Assembly: GCF_011947195.1 (NCBI RefSeq)
Contig: NZ_JAATVY010000032.1
Span: forward strand, 1 to 58,080
DNA from: Planosporangium thailandense
GTDB lineage: Bacteria > Actinomycetota > Actinomycetes > Mycobacteriales > Micromonosporaceae
DNA length: 58,080 bases
Direction: 5' to 3'
In this document: in pieces, positions 1-8,627 of the stretch
How positions within the stretch are numbered: the stretch's first letter is position 1
Layout: every line of letters starts with the position of its first letter
Program-made: the position numbers and the translations under genes
The notes under the pieces: model-generated
What the model was told of the DNA's origin: nothing
The model's database searches: none
Seen by the model: only the letters and a program-made list of their open reading frames with translations

Positions 1-137
1 CCAACCATCCCCCAAGGGACAGCCGGCCGGGGTATCAAACATACTTTGGCACTGGCTTTACAAGCACCCTGTTGAGTTCTCAAAGAACAACCACACACCA
101 GACCCGCACCGCATCCACGGCCCGCATCCGGGGCAAC
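1..137 (-). other. rRNA operon leader (16S gene lies beyond left edge)
   Basis: Read on the minus strand, this stretch matches in style the transcribed leader found just upstream of 16S rRNA genes in actinobacteria: a TTCTTTGAGAACTCAAC element followed by an A/T-richer tract. A promoter with consensus-like boxes lies directly upstream at 144-172. The 16S gene itself would start to the left of base 1, so only the leader is inside the window. Assignment rests on recognising the leader element and on its promoter; no rRNA sequence is visible. Confidence 0.75.
71..92 (-). promoter_or_regulatory. rRNA leader element, boxA-like (TTTGAGAACTCA)
   Basis: On the minus strand this reads GGTTGTTCTTTGAGAACTCA and then AC. 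Inside it TTCT and AGAA can pair across TTG, and GTTG pairs with CAAC further out, so it may form a small hairpin. Near-identical elements are known in rRNA leaders of high-GC Gram-positive bacteria, where they are linked to antitermination and processing. The role is known from the family; the match is seen here. Confidence 0.7.
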
Positions 138-143
138 TCCCTA

Positions 144-172
144 ACGTTATCCCGTCCGGTTCGTGGTGTCAA
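144..172 (-). promoter_or_regulatory. rRNA operon promoter, proximal
   Basis: On the minus strand there is a perfect -35 TTGACA (167-172), a 17-base spacer and a -10 TAACGT (144-149), giving a predicted start near base 137, about 45 bases before the leader element. This is the strongest sigma-70-type promoter noticed in the window, as expected for rRNA. Confidence 0.7.
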
Positions 173-479
173 GTCCCGGCTTGCCGGGTTTGGCACCCAC
201 TGTCCGATCCGCGTACCAGCGCAGCAGACAACCAACGACACAACATCGAAGGATTTTGACAGGCCGACCGCCACGGCGCTCCCGCACCGCACTCGCCCGG
301 TTCCCTGCCGGTCGTTCACTCTACCCGACCCCCGGATGCGCTCCAAATCGACCTCACTCGGTCACTCGAAGCGGTCACCCAGTCGGGTGCCGGTCAAGGC
401 CGGCGCTGACGCGCCACCCGCCCGGGATCACCCACCGCACCCCCGGAGAAGTTCTCCGGCGGTCCCGTGGGCGGAGAGA

Positions 480-509
480 AACGTACCCACGGCGGATCAC
501 GATCGTCAA
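480..509 (-). promoter_or_regulatory. Possible second (distal) rRNA promoter
   Basis: On the minus strand TTGACG (504-509) is followed after 18 bases by TACGTT (480-485). Actinobacterial rRNA operons often have several tandem promoters, so this fits as an upstream promoter of the same operon. The boxes are less perfect than those of the proximal one. Confidence 0.5.
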
Positions 510-1111
510 ACCCGCGACCGTTGTCCTGCGTCACATCCCGACCCGGCCGTCCGGAAGGACGGACCACCGGGAACCGAGACGCTCACCGCGCCGTACCTGT
601 GTTTTCAGCACCGCTCGGGCGCGTTCCGCTCCCCTGCCGGGCCCACCGGCACCGAACCGCTCGGTCCGGACCAGGCCACTTCCAGGTCAAGGCCGTCGCT
701 CCGGGATCTGTCCCCGAAGCCGGCGCTCCGATCGGCCAACCATGTCGGCCACAGCCGGGCCCCCTGGCGGCCCGCATTCCCGCGGAGACAGGTCCGGGCC
801 TGGACCAGGTCCGAGAACCCGGCTCGAGCATCTGCCGGCCGGCCCGTGGACCCCGAACAACGCCGACCCGGTGCCTTTCATTCCGGGACCGGGACCGGCA
901 ACGTCGTCGACGGCTTCCGACTGCCGACGGCGCCCCCGGCCGCCAACCGGCCGGGGCGCCGGCCGGGGCGCCGGCCGGGGCGCCGAAGCGCCGTACCGCC
1001 CGGCAGTGATTTTCCTCAGTGAGACGCGCCGCGACACGCCCATACGCACTCACTCCGGCGGCCGGTTCACGACTACGGTCATAGGTCCGCGCCGTATCCG
1101 GGGGGATCACT
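510..1111. other. Gene-free GC-rich spacer before dnaE
   Basis: Open frames run across this stretch in several phases, but they are low in hydrophobic residues, rich in Arg/Pro and resemble no family I know, so I regard them as artefacts of high GC. The only structure seen is the 12-base tandem repeat at 947-982. The dnaE ribosome site (GGGGG at 1101-1105) ends the stretch. Confidence 0.6.
947..982. repeat. 12-base tandem repeat, three copies
   Basis: CCGGCCGGGGCG occurs three times head to tail with no mismatch at 947-958, 959-970 and 971-982. It lies in non-coding DNA between the rRNA promoters and dnaE. A role is not evident; it could be a strand-slippage product. Confidence 0.9.
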
Positions 1112-4100
1112 TTGACCGACCAGTTCGTCCATCTGCATGTTCACTCCGAGTACTCGATGCTGGACGGCGCGGCCCGGTTGAAGGAGATGTTCGGGGAGGC
1201 CAAGCGGCTGGGGATGCCGGCGGTGGCGATCACCGACCACGGCAACATGCACGGGGCCAACGACTTCTACAAGCAGGCCAAGGCGGCTGAGATCACCCCG
1301 GTGATCGGGGTCGAGGCGTACATCGCACCGGCGTCCCGCTTCGACAAGAAGCGGATCTTCTGGGGTACGCCCGAGCAGAAGCGCGACGACGTCTCCGGCG
1401 GTGGCGCCTTCACCCACATGACGATGTGGGCGCGTAACGCCGAAGGCCTGCACAACCTGTTCCGGCTCAACTCGCGGGCCTCCATGGAGGGGTACTACGT
1501 CAAGGGCCGGATGGACGCCGAACTGATCTCCGAGCACGCGGCCGGGATCATGGCGACGACCGGCTGCCCGTCGGGTGAGGTGCAGACCCGGTTGCGGCTC
1601 GGCCAGGTCGACAAGGCCTTGGAGGCCGCGGCGCGGTACCAGGACATCTTCGGCAAGGAGAACTACTTCCTGGAGCTGATGGACCACGGCCTGGAGATCG
1701 AGAAGCGGGTCCGCGACGGCCTGCTGGAGATCGGCCGCAAGCTCGACATCAAGCCGGTGGTCACCAACGACTCGCACTACACGTTCGCCCATCAGCGGGA
1801 CGCGCACGACGCGTTGCTGTGCGTGCAGACCGGCAGCAACCTGTCGGACCCGAACCGGTTCCGCTTCGACGGCACCGGCTACTACATCAAGTCCGCCGAG
1901 GAGATGTACGCCATCGACTCGTCCGACGCGTGGCAGGAGGGGTGCCGCAACACCCTGCTCGTCGCGTCGCGCGTCGAGACCGAGGGCATGTTCGAGTTCT
2001 ACAACCTCATGCCCAAGTTCCCGGTCCCCGAGGGTGAGACCGAGGAGTCGTGGTTCCGCAAAGAGGTCTGGCGGGGCATGGAGCGCCGCTGGCCGGAAGG
2101 CTACGACGAGGAGCACCGCAAGCAGGCCGAGTACGAGATGGACATCATCTCCCAGATGGGGTTCCCGGCCTACTTCCTGGTCGTGGCGGACTTCATCATG
2201 TGGGCCAAGAACAACGGCATCCCGGTCGGACCGGGCCGTGGTTCGGCCGCCGGCAGCATCGCGGCGTACGCGCTGGGCATCACCGACCTGGACCCGCTGC
2301 AGCACGGCCTGATCTTCGAGCGGTTCCTCAACCCTGAGCGTGTGTCGATGCCCGACGTCGACATCGACTTCGACGAACGTCGGCGCGGTGAGGTCATCAG
2401 GTACGTCACCGAGCGGTGGGGCTCGGACCGGGTCGCGCAGATCGCCACGTTCGGCACGATCAAGGCCAAGGCCGCGATCAAGGACGCCTGCCGGGTCCTG
2501 GGGTACCCGTACGCGCTCGGCGACAAGATCACCAAGGCGATGCCGCCGGCGGTGATGGGCAAGGACATCCCGCTGTCGGGCATCTTCGACCCCAAGCACC
2601 CCCGGTACGCCGAAGCGACCGAGGTCCGCCAGCTGACCGAGAACGAGCCCGACGTCGCCAAGGTGATGGAGGTGGCCCGGGGCCTGGAGGGCCTGGTCCG
2701 CCAGCTCGGCGTGCACGCCGCCGGCGTCATCATGTCCGCCGAGCCGCTGATCGACCACGTGCCGCTGGTCCAGCGCGACTCGGACGGCTCGATCATCACG
2801 CAGTTCGACTACCCGACCTGCGAGTCGCTCGGCCTGCTGAAGATGGACTTCCTGGGCCTGCGCAACCTGACGATCATCGACGACGCGGTCAAGAACATCG
2901 AGGCCACCACCGGCAAGAAGATCGACCTGCTGAAGCTCCCGCTGGACGACAAGCCCACGTACGAGCTACTCGGCCGCGGCGACACGCTCGGCGTGTTCCA
3001 GCTCGATGGTGGCGGCATGCGCCAGCTGCTGCGCCTGATGAAGCCGGACAACTTCGAAGACATCTCCGCGGCCCTGGCGCTGTACCGGCCCGGACCGATG
3101 GGCGCGAACTCGCACACCAACTACGCGCTGCGGAAGAACGGCCTGCAGGAGGTCACCCCGATCCATCCGGAGCTCGAGGAGCCCCTGGCCGAGATCCTGG
3201 ACATCACGTACGGCCTGATCATCTACCAGGAGCAGGTGCAGCGCGCCGCGCAGAAGCTCGCCGGCTACAGCCTCGGCAAGGCCGACAACCTGCGCCGTGC
3301 GATGGGCAAGAAGAAGAAGGAGGTCCTCGAGAAGGAGTTCGTGCCGTTCCGCCAGGGCATGCGGGACAACGGCTACTCCGACGAGGCGATCCAGAAGCTG
3401 TGGGACATCCTGGTCCCGTTCGCCGACTACGCCTTCAACAAGGCGCACACCGCCTGCTACGGGATGATCTCGTATTGGACGGCGTACCTGAAGGCCAACT
3501 ACCCGGCCGAGTACATGGCCGCGCTGCTCACCAGCGTCGGCGACAAGAAGGACACCATGGCGCTGTACCTCTCCGAGTGCCGCGCCATGGGCATCAAGGT
3601 GCTGCCGCCGTGTGTCAACGAGTCCGCCGGCCCGTTCACCCCGGTCGGCGACACCATCCGCTTCGGCCTCGGTGCCGTGCGCAACGTGGGCGCCAACGTC
3701 GTCAACTCGATCGTCGAGACCAGGCAGAAGAAGGGCAGCTACACGTCGTTCGCCGACTTCCTGTCCAAGTCCGAGCTGGTCGTGTGCAACAAACGTACGA
3801 TCGAATCTCTGATCAAGGCCGGCGCCTTCGACGGGCTCGGGCACACCCGGCGCGACCTCGTCGCCCATCACGAAGCCGGCATCGACGCGATCGTCGGGGT
3901 CAAGCGGCAGGAGGCGGCCGGCCAGTTCGACCTGTTCGGCAGCCTCATGGCGGAGGAGACCACGGAGTCGACGCCGGTCGGTCTGGACTTCAACTTCAGC
4001 GGCCAGGAGTGGCCCAAGAAGGAGAAGCTCGCATTCGAACGGGACATGCTCGGCCTGTACGTGTCCGACCACCCGCTCGCCGGCACCGAGCGAATTCTCA

Positions 4101-4654
4101 AGGCCAACTCCGAACAGCTGATCAGCGAGGTCCTCGAGGAGGACACCCCGGACCGCAAGCCGGTCGTCCTCGCGGGCATGATCTCCGGCATCACCCGCAA
4201 GATCACCAAGCAGGGCGCCACCTGGGCCATCGTCAACCTCGAAGACCTCAGCGGCAGCATCGAGGTGCTGTTCTTCCCCAAGTCCTACGAGCTGCTGCGT
4301 GACTACCTGGTCGAGGACACGGTGGTCAAGGTGTCCGGGCACGTCAGCAAGCGCGACGGCGCGACGAGCGTGTTCGGCCAGGACATGGCCCTGCTGGACG
4401 TGCCCAACACGGTCGCCGGCCAGGAGCCGCCGATCACGCTGGTAGCGCCGTTGGAGCGGGTCACCCCGGAGCTGGCCCAGGAGCTGCGGCAGATGCTGTC
4501 GGCGCATCCGGGCGACGTGCCCGTGCACCTGCGGCTGCGCAAGCGCGACGGTGGTGCCCTGCTGCTGGCCCTCGGACCGGACTTCAAGGTCAACAACGAC
4601 ATCGCATTCCGCTCGGAGGTCAAGATGCTGCTGGGGGCAGGCGGCATCGAATGA
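1112..4654 (+). CDS. dnaE: DNA polymerase III alpha subunit
   Basis: This is the replicative DNA polymerase catalytic subunit (C-family), which copies the chromosome with the beta clamp. The 1180-residue length fits DnaE of actinobacteria. An N-terminal PHP domain begins with HLHVHSEYSMLDGA at about residues 7-20. The polymerase palm has PDVDIDF at 414-420, which supplies catalytic aspartates, and another conserved stretch, KMDFLGLRNL, lies near 575-585. An OB-fold region (about 1015-1065) precedes the C-terminal domain. The start is TTG because a GGGGG ribosome site lies 6-10 bases upstream and the protein then begins TDQFVHLHVH, as in relatives. It stands alone, directly beside the rRNA leader region and convergent with the next gene. 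It is the main polymerase (DnaE1 type) rather than ImuA/DnaE2, judged by length and the intact PHP region. Confidence 0.97.
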   Translation: MTDQFVHLHVHSEYSMLDGAARLKEMFGEAKRLGMPAVAITDHGNMHGANDFYKQAKAAEITPVIGVEAYIAPASRFDKKRIFWGTPEQKRDDVSGGGAFTHMTMWARNAEGLHNLFRLNSRASMEGYYVKGRMDAELISEHAAGIMATTGCPSGEVQTRLRLGQVDKALEAAARYQDIFGKENYFLELMDHGLEIEKRVRDGLLEIGRKLDIKPVVTNDSHYTFAHQRDAHDALLCVQTGSNLSDPNRFRFDGTGYYIKSAEEMYAIDSSDAWQEGCRNTLLVASRVETEGMFEFYNLMPKFPVPEGETEESWFRKEVWRGMERRWPEGYDEEHRKQAEYEMDIISQMGFPAYFLVVADFIMWAKNNGIPVGPGRGSAAGSIAAYALGITDLDPLQHGLIFERFLNPERVSMPDVDIDFDERRRGEVIRYVTERWGSDRVAQIATFGTIKAKAAIKDACRVLGYPYALGDKITKAMPPAVMGKDIPLSGIFDPKHPRYAEATEVRQLTENEPDVAKVMEVARGLEGLVRQLGVHAAGVIMSAEPLIDHVPLVQRDSDGSIITQFDYPTCESLGLLKMDFLGLRNLTIIDDAVKNIEATTGKKIDLLKLPLDDKPTYELLGRGDTLGVFQLDGGGMRQLLRLMKPDNFEDISAALALYRPGPMGANSHTNYALRKNGLQEVTPIHPELEEPLAEILDITYGLIIYQEQVQRAAQKLAGYSLGKADNLRRAMGKKKKEVLEKEFVPFRQGMRDNGYSDEAIQKLWDILVPFADYAFNKAHTACYGMISYWTAYLKANYPAEYMAALLTSVGDKKDTMALYLSECRAMGIKVLPPCVNESAGPFTPVGDTIRFGLGAVRNVGANVVNSIVETRQKKGSYTSFADFLSKSELVVCNKRTIESLIKAGAFDGLGHTRRDLVAHHEAGIDAIVGVKRQEAAGQFDLFGSLMAEETTESTPVGLDFNFSGQEWPKKEKLAFERDMLGLYVSDHPLAGTERILKANSEQLISEVLEEDTPDRKPVVLAGMISGITRKITKQGATWAIVNLEDLSGSIEVLFFPKSYELLRDYLVEDTVVKVSGHVSKRDGATSVFGQDMALLDVPNTVAGQEPPITLVAPLERVTPELAQELRQMLSAHPGDVPVHLRLRKRDGGALLLALGPDFKVNNDIAFRSEVKMLLGAGGIE

Positions 4655-4659
4655 GCGGG

Positions 4660-4717
4660 GCGTAAAAGGCGAGGGCAGGCGCGTAAGAACGAGGGCAGGC
4701 GCCTAAGCGGCGAGGGA
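4660..4717. repeat. 20/21-base imperfect tandem repeat at convergent gene ends
   Basis: The unit GCGTAAAAGGCGAGGGCAGG plus C (4660-4680) is followed by a 20-base copy (4681-4700) and a partial third copy (4701-4717). Each copy contains a TAA or equivalent. The third copy encodes the final residues and stop of the minus-strand cyclase gene, so the repeat spans the junction between two convergent genes. Confidence 0.75.
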
Positions 4718-6316
4718 GTCGGCGAGCAGCACCCGGTCGCGACCTTCGGCCTTGGCCCGGTACAGCGCCTTGTCCGCCGCGTGCAGCAGTTGGGCCGCGG
4801 AGGTACCGGACTCGGGGAAGCACGCCACTCCCGCGCTGAAGGTCACGCGCAGCCGGTCCTGCCCGGTCGGTACGAACGTCGAGGCGCACAGCCGGCGCCA
4901 CTCCTGCGCCCGGTTCCACGCCTGGTCCGGGGTGGCGCCGGGGAGCAGGACGACGAACTCCTCGCCGCCGTACCGCGCCACGGTGTCGCCCTGCCGGGCG
5001 GCCGACGCCAGCACCTTGGCGATCGCCACGAGCATCTCGTCGCCGACGGCGTGGCCGAACCGGTCGTTGACGCTCTTGAAGTGGTCTATGTCGAGCAGCA
5101 CCACGCCCAGCGGCCCACCAGTCTGCCCGGCCCGCGCCAGTTCCGCCTCCATGGTGCGGATCAGGTGCCGCCGGTTGTGCAGGCCGGTCAGGTCGTCACG
5201 GATGGCCTGCTCGGCCAGGTCGGCCCGGAGCCGGTCGATGGTGCGAAGCTGATCCTGCAACCGGGCGTTGGCCGCCGTCAGCTCGCGCTTCTTGTCGTTG
5301 AGCTCGGTCGTGTCGCGCACCACCACGACCCGTCCGATCGACGCGCCGCTGCGGTCGGTCAGCTCGCTGGACCGCACGTCCAGGTCGATCTGCCGCGCTC
5401 CGGCCTGGACGACGTACTCGCCGTCTTTGATCCGGTATCCGGGTCCCTGACCGGGGACGAGAAGGTGGGACCGTTCCCCGACGAGGTTCTCCGGCAGCCT
5501 GGGCCCGATCTGCCTGAGCAGCCTGCTCGCGGCCGGGTTGAGGTCGAGCACGCGGTCTTCCCGGTCGAGAACGATCAGCGCGTCGCTCACCCGCTCGAAG
5601 ACGACGCTGCGGGCCACCGGTACGAGCTGCAGCATCCCCTGCCGGAACAGCGCCCACCAGAAGGTCAGCCCGCTACCGGCGAATCCGACGACCGCGAGGT
5701 CGACGCTGCCGCCGCCGGTGTACATCGCCAGCGTCACGACGTTGGCGGTGATCGGAAAGCCGCAGCCGAGCAGCACGCTGGTGATCTGCCGCCGGTGCAG
5801 CCCGGTCGCGGTACGGCGCGCCCGGACCAGCCGGTACATCATGATTGTCAAAAGCACGTAGCTGTACGCGCTGTGCAGCCAGAAGACCACGCCGACCTGC
5901 GGGACGAGCAGGCTCGGGTGGCCGACCAGCCGGGTGGTGGAGAACACCAGGTGGTGCCAGCCGTTCGTGGCCGACGCCACCGTCATCGCGACGGGTTCGA
6001 TCGCGAACAGGACCTTCGCCCGCCGCGAGAACCGCGAATCGCGGTCGACGACCGCACGGCACAGCCAGAAGGCGCTGAACACCACGAGCGTCACGCCGGG
6101 GTAGATGGCGAGGCCGAAGGCGGTCTGTAGCCGGAGGTCGGTGAAGCTGATCCCGACGGCGGTGGCCACGCCCCACTCGACGAGCCCCAGCATCGTGAAC
6201 GTCAGCGCGGTCGCGGCGGGGGTCGACCGCCGTCGTCGCCACGCCGACCAGCCGACGATCGCGCAGGCCACGGCACCGACGAGCGGAATCAGGACGTACG
6301 GCTGCCACTGAAGCAC
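4703..6316 (-). CDS. Membrane diguanylate cyclase with 7TM and PAS domains
   Basis: Predicted to make cyclic di-GMP from two GTP. The 537-residue protein has about seven N-terminal membrane segments (1-215) resembling the 7TM region of some histidine kinases, then a PAS-like domain (about 225-330) around the DALIVLDREDRVLDLNPAA stretch, a short coiled coil, and a C-terminal GGDEF domain. The active-site motif is GGEEF near residue 450, a functional variant. The inhibitory I-site RQGD stands exactly five residues before it, so product feedback is likely. LLDIDHFKSVND supplies the metal-binding Asp. The start is a GTG preceded by AGGAGG six bases upstream. An upstream in-frame extension exists but lacks coding character. 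It is convergent with dnaE. The signal sensed by the 7TM or PAS part cannot be told. Confidence 0.92.
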   Translation of the reverse strand: MLQWQPYVLIPLVGAVACAIVGWSAWRRRRSTPAATALTFTMLGLVEWGVATAVGISFTDLRLQTAFGLAIYPGVTLVVFSAFWLCRAVVDRDSRFSRRAKVLFAIEPVAMTVASATNGWHHLVFSTTRLVGHPSLLVPQVGVVFWLHSAYSYVLLTIMMYRLVRARRTATGLHRRQITSVLLGCGFPITANVVTLAMYTGGGSVDLAVVGFAGSGLTFWWALFRQGMLQLVPVARSVVFERVSDALIVLDREDRVLDLNPAASRLLRQIGPRLPENLVGERSHLLVPGQGPGYRIKDGEYVVQAGARQIDLDVRSSELTDRSGASIGRVVVVRDTTELNDKKRELTAANARLQDQLRTIDRLRADLAEQAIRDDLTGLHNRRHLIRTMEAELARAGQTGGPLGVVLLDIDHFKSVNDRFGHAVGDEMLVAIAKVLASAARQGDTVARYGGEEFVVLLPGATPDQAWNRAQEWRRLCASTFVPTGQDRLRVTFSAGVACFPESGTSAAQLLHAADKALYRAKAEGRDRVLLADSLAA

Positions 6317-6499
6317 GTCGCACCTCCTGAGCAGAAGACCCACACCGGCCGGCGGCCGGATCGCACCGCGCGAATCGCCGCCTCGCTCTGGATCATCGAC
6401 GTGCTTGCGCCAATATTGAGAACTCTTCGTAACTGTTTCACTACAGCCGGTGCTAGGGCGGCGTGCACCGATTCCGGTCAGCCGACGCACGTCGGGGGA

Positions 6500-6505
6500 T
6501 AGTCT
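6500..6505 (+). promoter_or_regulatory. -10 box for leaderless transcript (TAGTCT)
   Basis: TAGTCT ends six bases before the ATG at 6512, the spacing that puts the transcription start on the A of the start codon. No ribosome site is seen before this gene. Confidence 0.5.
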
Positions 6506-6511
6506 GCGACC

Positions 6512-7006
6512 ATGAACGTGGATGGTGACGTGGACCCGTTCCTGGCGGGAATGGACTACCCCATGGTCATCGTGACGGCCGTGCACCGGGAGACCGGCGT
6601 GAAGGCCGGCTGCCTCGTCGGTTTCACCACCCAGTGCAGTCTCGGACCCGACCGGTTCCTGGTCTGCCTGTCGCAGAACAACTTCACGTACCGGATCGCG
6701 ATGTACGCCGATGTGTTGGCCGTCCACGGGCCGGACCGGAAACAGCGGGAGCTTGCGGCGCTGTTCGGCGGCCGGACCGGCGACGAAGTGGACAAGTTCG
6801 CGCGGTGCTCGTGGCGGCCGGGGCCGGCCGGGGTACCGATCCTGAGTGACTGTCCCCGCCACTTCGTCGGCGAGGTACTCGACCGGTTCCCGCTGGGCAA
6901 CCACACCGGTTTCCTGCTCAGGCCGCGCGACGCGGTGGGAGACCCCACGCGGCCGCCGCTGATGTTCTCCGATGTGTCCGACCTGAACCCCGGTCACCCT
7001 GCCTGA
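6512..7006 (+). CDS. Flavin reductase-like FMN-binding protein
   Basis: The 164-residue protein has the pattern of the flavin reductase-like split-barrel family, which binds FMN and usually transfers electrons from NAD(P)H to free flavin for a partner oxygenase. Visible marks are AGCLVGFTTQCSLGPDRFLVCLS near residues 31-55, which normally forms the flavin pocket, and HFVGEVLDRFPLGNHTGFL near 112-130. Its length is typical. It is transcribed divergently from the cyclase at 4703-6316, with about 195 bases between. The ATG has no ribosome site but a TAGTCT hexamer six bases upstream, so translation of a leaderless message is likely. No oxygenase partner is nearby, so the actual substrate is unknown; it could instead be an F420- or haem-independent flavoprotein of the same fold. 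Confidence 0.85.
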   Translation: MNVDGDVDPFLAGMDYPMVIVTAVHRETGVKAGCLVGFTTQCSLGPDRFLVCLSQNNFTYRIAMYADVLAVHGPDRKQRELAALFGGRTGDEVDKFARCSWRPGPAGVPILSDCPRHFVGEVLDRFPLGNHTGFLLRPRDAVGDPTRPPLMFSDVSDLNPGHPA

Positions 7007-7068
7007 GCCCGCACCCGGCCGGCCCGGTCTCGGTCACACAGACTGTTGCCGATCGAAGCCCCGGATCC

Positions 7069-7074
7069 TAGCCT
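7069..7074 (+). promoter_or_regulatory. -10 box (TAGCCT) six bases before a short ORF
   Basis: TAGCCT ends six bases before a GTG at 7081. By the same spacing rule as at other genes in this window, transcription would begin at 7081, giving the downstream cyclase gene a 65-base leader that starts with a tiny open frame. Confidence 0.4.
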
Positions 7075-7080
7075 CAGACC

Positions 7081-7137
7081 GTGCACCACCGATCCGCCTC
7101 GGGCGAACCCTCAACTCTCATGCACCCGGGCCGATAA
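7081..7137 (+). CDS. Possible leaderless 18-residue upstream ORF
   Basis: GTG at 7081 opens 18 codons ending in TAA at 7135-7137, eight bases before the GTG of the cyclase gene at 7146. The peptide contains three His, two Ser-Pro-type turns and no hydrophobic stretch. The -10-like box at 7069-7074 would place the transcript start on its first base. It could be a leader peptide controlling the cyclase, or simply an untranslated 5' end; coding potential cannot be judged at this length. Confidence 0.3.
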   Translation: MHHRSASGEPSTLMHPGR

Positions 7138-7145
7138 AGGCGACC

Positions 7146-8615
7146 GTGGGCACCACGCCGCGCAGTCTCCGCGCCTTCATGTACTACGCCGTGCTGACCG
7201 GCGCCGCGGTGGCGGTGCATCAGGTGCTGCCGGCGGGCGCCCGCCCGGTGTCGTACTCGCTGATCCTGGCGACCACCCTCGTGCCGCTCAGCCTGCTGGT
7301 GCGACACAGCACCGGCCGTACCCGCCTGCCCTGGTCGCTGCTGCTTGCCGCGATGGTGGTGCTGGCGTTCGGCAGTTGGATCACCGCCGCCGGTGGCGGA
7401 GCCGTCCGGGCCCTCGGCGACGAGGTGGTAACCGTCGGACATGCGCTCATCCTGGCCGCCGCGCTGACGCTTGTGGTCATCCGGGGTCGCAATGACCTCG
7501 GCGGCCTGCTCGACGGGGCGGTCGCGCTGATGGGTCTCGGCAGCGTGCTGTGGGCCTGCCTGCTGCAGCCCGGACTGGCGGCGATCGGCGCCCCGCTCAC
7601 CGCGCGCATCACCGTGCTGGTCACGATATTCGTGCTCTCCGGAGTGCTGGGCGCGCTGGGCCGGTTGTGGTTCGTCGGCGGGCGACTGCTGGCGCTTCAA
7701 CTCCTGGTGTACGCGCTGTTGATCGCGCTTGTCGGCAACACCGCGCTCGCGCTGACGAGCGGGTCGATGACCGTCGACCGGCCGCGGTGGGTGGAGACTC
7801 TCTTCCTGATCGCATACCTGTGCGTCGGCGCCGCCGCCCTGCACCCGACCATCCACGAGTTGAGCCAGCCGGGGCCGGCGCCGGTCGACCGGCTCAGCGG
7901 CGGTCGGCTCGTCTTTCTCGGCGCCGCGATGGTGGTCGCCCCGGTCATCGGTGGCGTCCGCCAGGTGATCGGCTTGCCCGCCGACGGCCTGCTGATCGCC
8001 ATCGGCACGGTGGCCGTGGCGCCCTTTGTCATGCTGCGTATCCACCGACTCTCCAGGCAACGGGACGCTGCCGAACATGCGCTGGTCCACCAGGCCACCC
8101 ACGACGCGTTGACCGGCCTACCCAACCGGGCGGAGCTGCTGGCGCGACTGGAAGCCGCTATCGCGCGCGAACGCGCCACCGGGCGACCGGCCGTCGTGCT
8201 GCTCTTCTGCGACCTCAACGGGTTCAAGCTGGTCAACGACAGGCTCGGCCACGTGACCGGAGACAGGGTGCTGGTGGAGGTCGCCAACCGGCTGCGCGCC
8301 GGGCTGCGCAGCGCGGACACGGTGGCGCGCTACGGCGGCGACGAGTTCCTCGTGCTCTGCGAGGACGGATCACCGGCGACGGTGGCGCGCCTGCGCGACC
8401 ACATCGTCTGGGCGTTGTCGGCGCCGATCGAGATCGGCGCCGAACGCATCGCGATCAGCGCGAGCGTCGGCGCCGTCACCTCCGACGGTCTCGTCGACGC
8501 CGACGAGCTGATCCGGCGCGCCGACGAGGCGATGTACGAGGCGAAGCTGCGCCACCGGGCCGACGGGCAGCTCGTCGGCGGGCCGGCGCCCGCGGACTCC
8601 GGAACCGCGGCCTAG
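7146..8615 (+). CDS. Membrane diguanylate cyclase (GGDEF)
   Basis: A second predicted cyclic-di-GMP synthase, 489 residues. The first 300 residues form about eight to nine hydrophobic membrane segments with no recognised sensor family. The C-terminal GGDEF domain (about 315-480) starts with THDALTGLPNRAELLARLE, has CDLNGFKLVNDRLGH for metal and GTP binding and a canonical GGDEF motif near residue 397. The I-site RSAD precedes it by five residues, so feedback inhibition is expected. There is no EAL or HD-GYP domain. The GTG start has AAAGG seven bases upstream. It lies 140 bases after the flavin-reductase gene and is convergent with the acyl-CoA ligase gene. Membrane topology and input signal are unknown. 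Confidence 0.93.
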   Translation: MGTTPRSLRAFMYYAVLTGAAVAVHQVLPAGARPVSYSLILATTLVPLSLLVRHSTGRTRLPWSLLLAAMVVLAFGSWITAAGGGAVRALGDEVVTVGHALILAAALTLVVIRGRNDLGGLLDGAVALMGLGSVLWACLLQPGLAAIGAPLTARITVLVTIFVLSGVLGALGRLWFVGGRLLALQLLVYALLIALVGNTALALTSGSMTVDRPRWVETLFLIAYLCVGAAALHPTIHELSQPGPAPVDRLSGGRLVFLGAAMVVAPVIGGVRQVIGLPADGLLIAIGTVAVAPFVMLRIHRLSRQRDAAEHALVHQATHDALTGLPNRAELLARLEAAIARERATGRPAVVLLFCDLNGFKLVNDRLGHVTGDRVLVEVANRLRAGLRSADTVARYGGDEFLVLCEDGSPATVARLRDHIVWALSAPIEIGAERIAISASVGAVTSDGLVDADELIRRADEAMYEAKLRHRADGQLVGGPAPADSGTAA

Positions 8616-8627
8616 CTGTCGCGCGGG

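Noticed and set aside
255-260. A plus-strand TTGACA that might start a promoter towards dnaE
   Set aside because: No -10-like hexamer stands 15-19 bases downstream, and it is more than 800 bases from the dnaE start.
72-1290. Long overlapping open frames across the rRNA leader and spacer, some over 300 codons
   Set aside because: They are Arg/Pro-rich, conflict with each other on both strands and contain no recognisable domain. They cover the rRNA promoters and leader, so they are expected artefacts of high GC.
1079-4528. Large antisense frames opposite dnaE and similar ones opposite most other genes
   Set aside because: They follow the third-position GC of the true gene on the other strand and show no family pattern.
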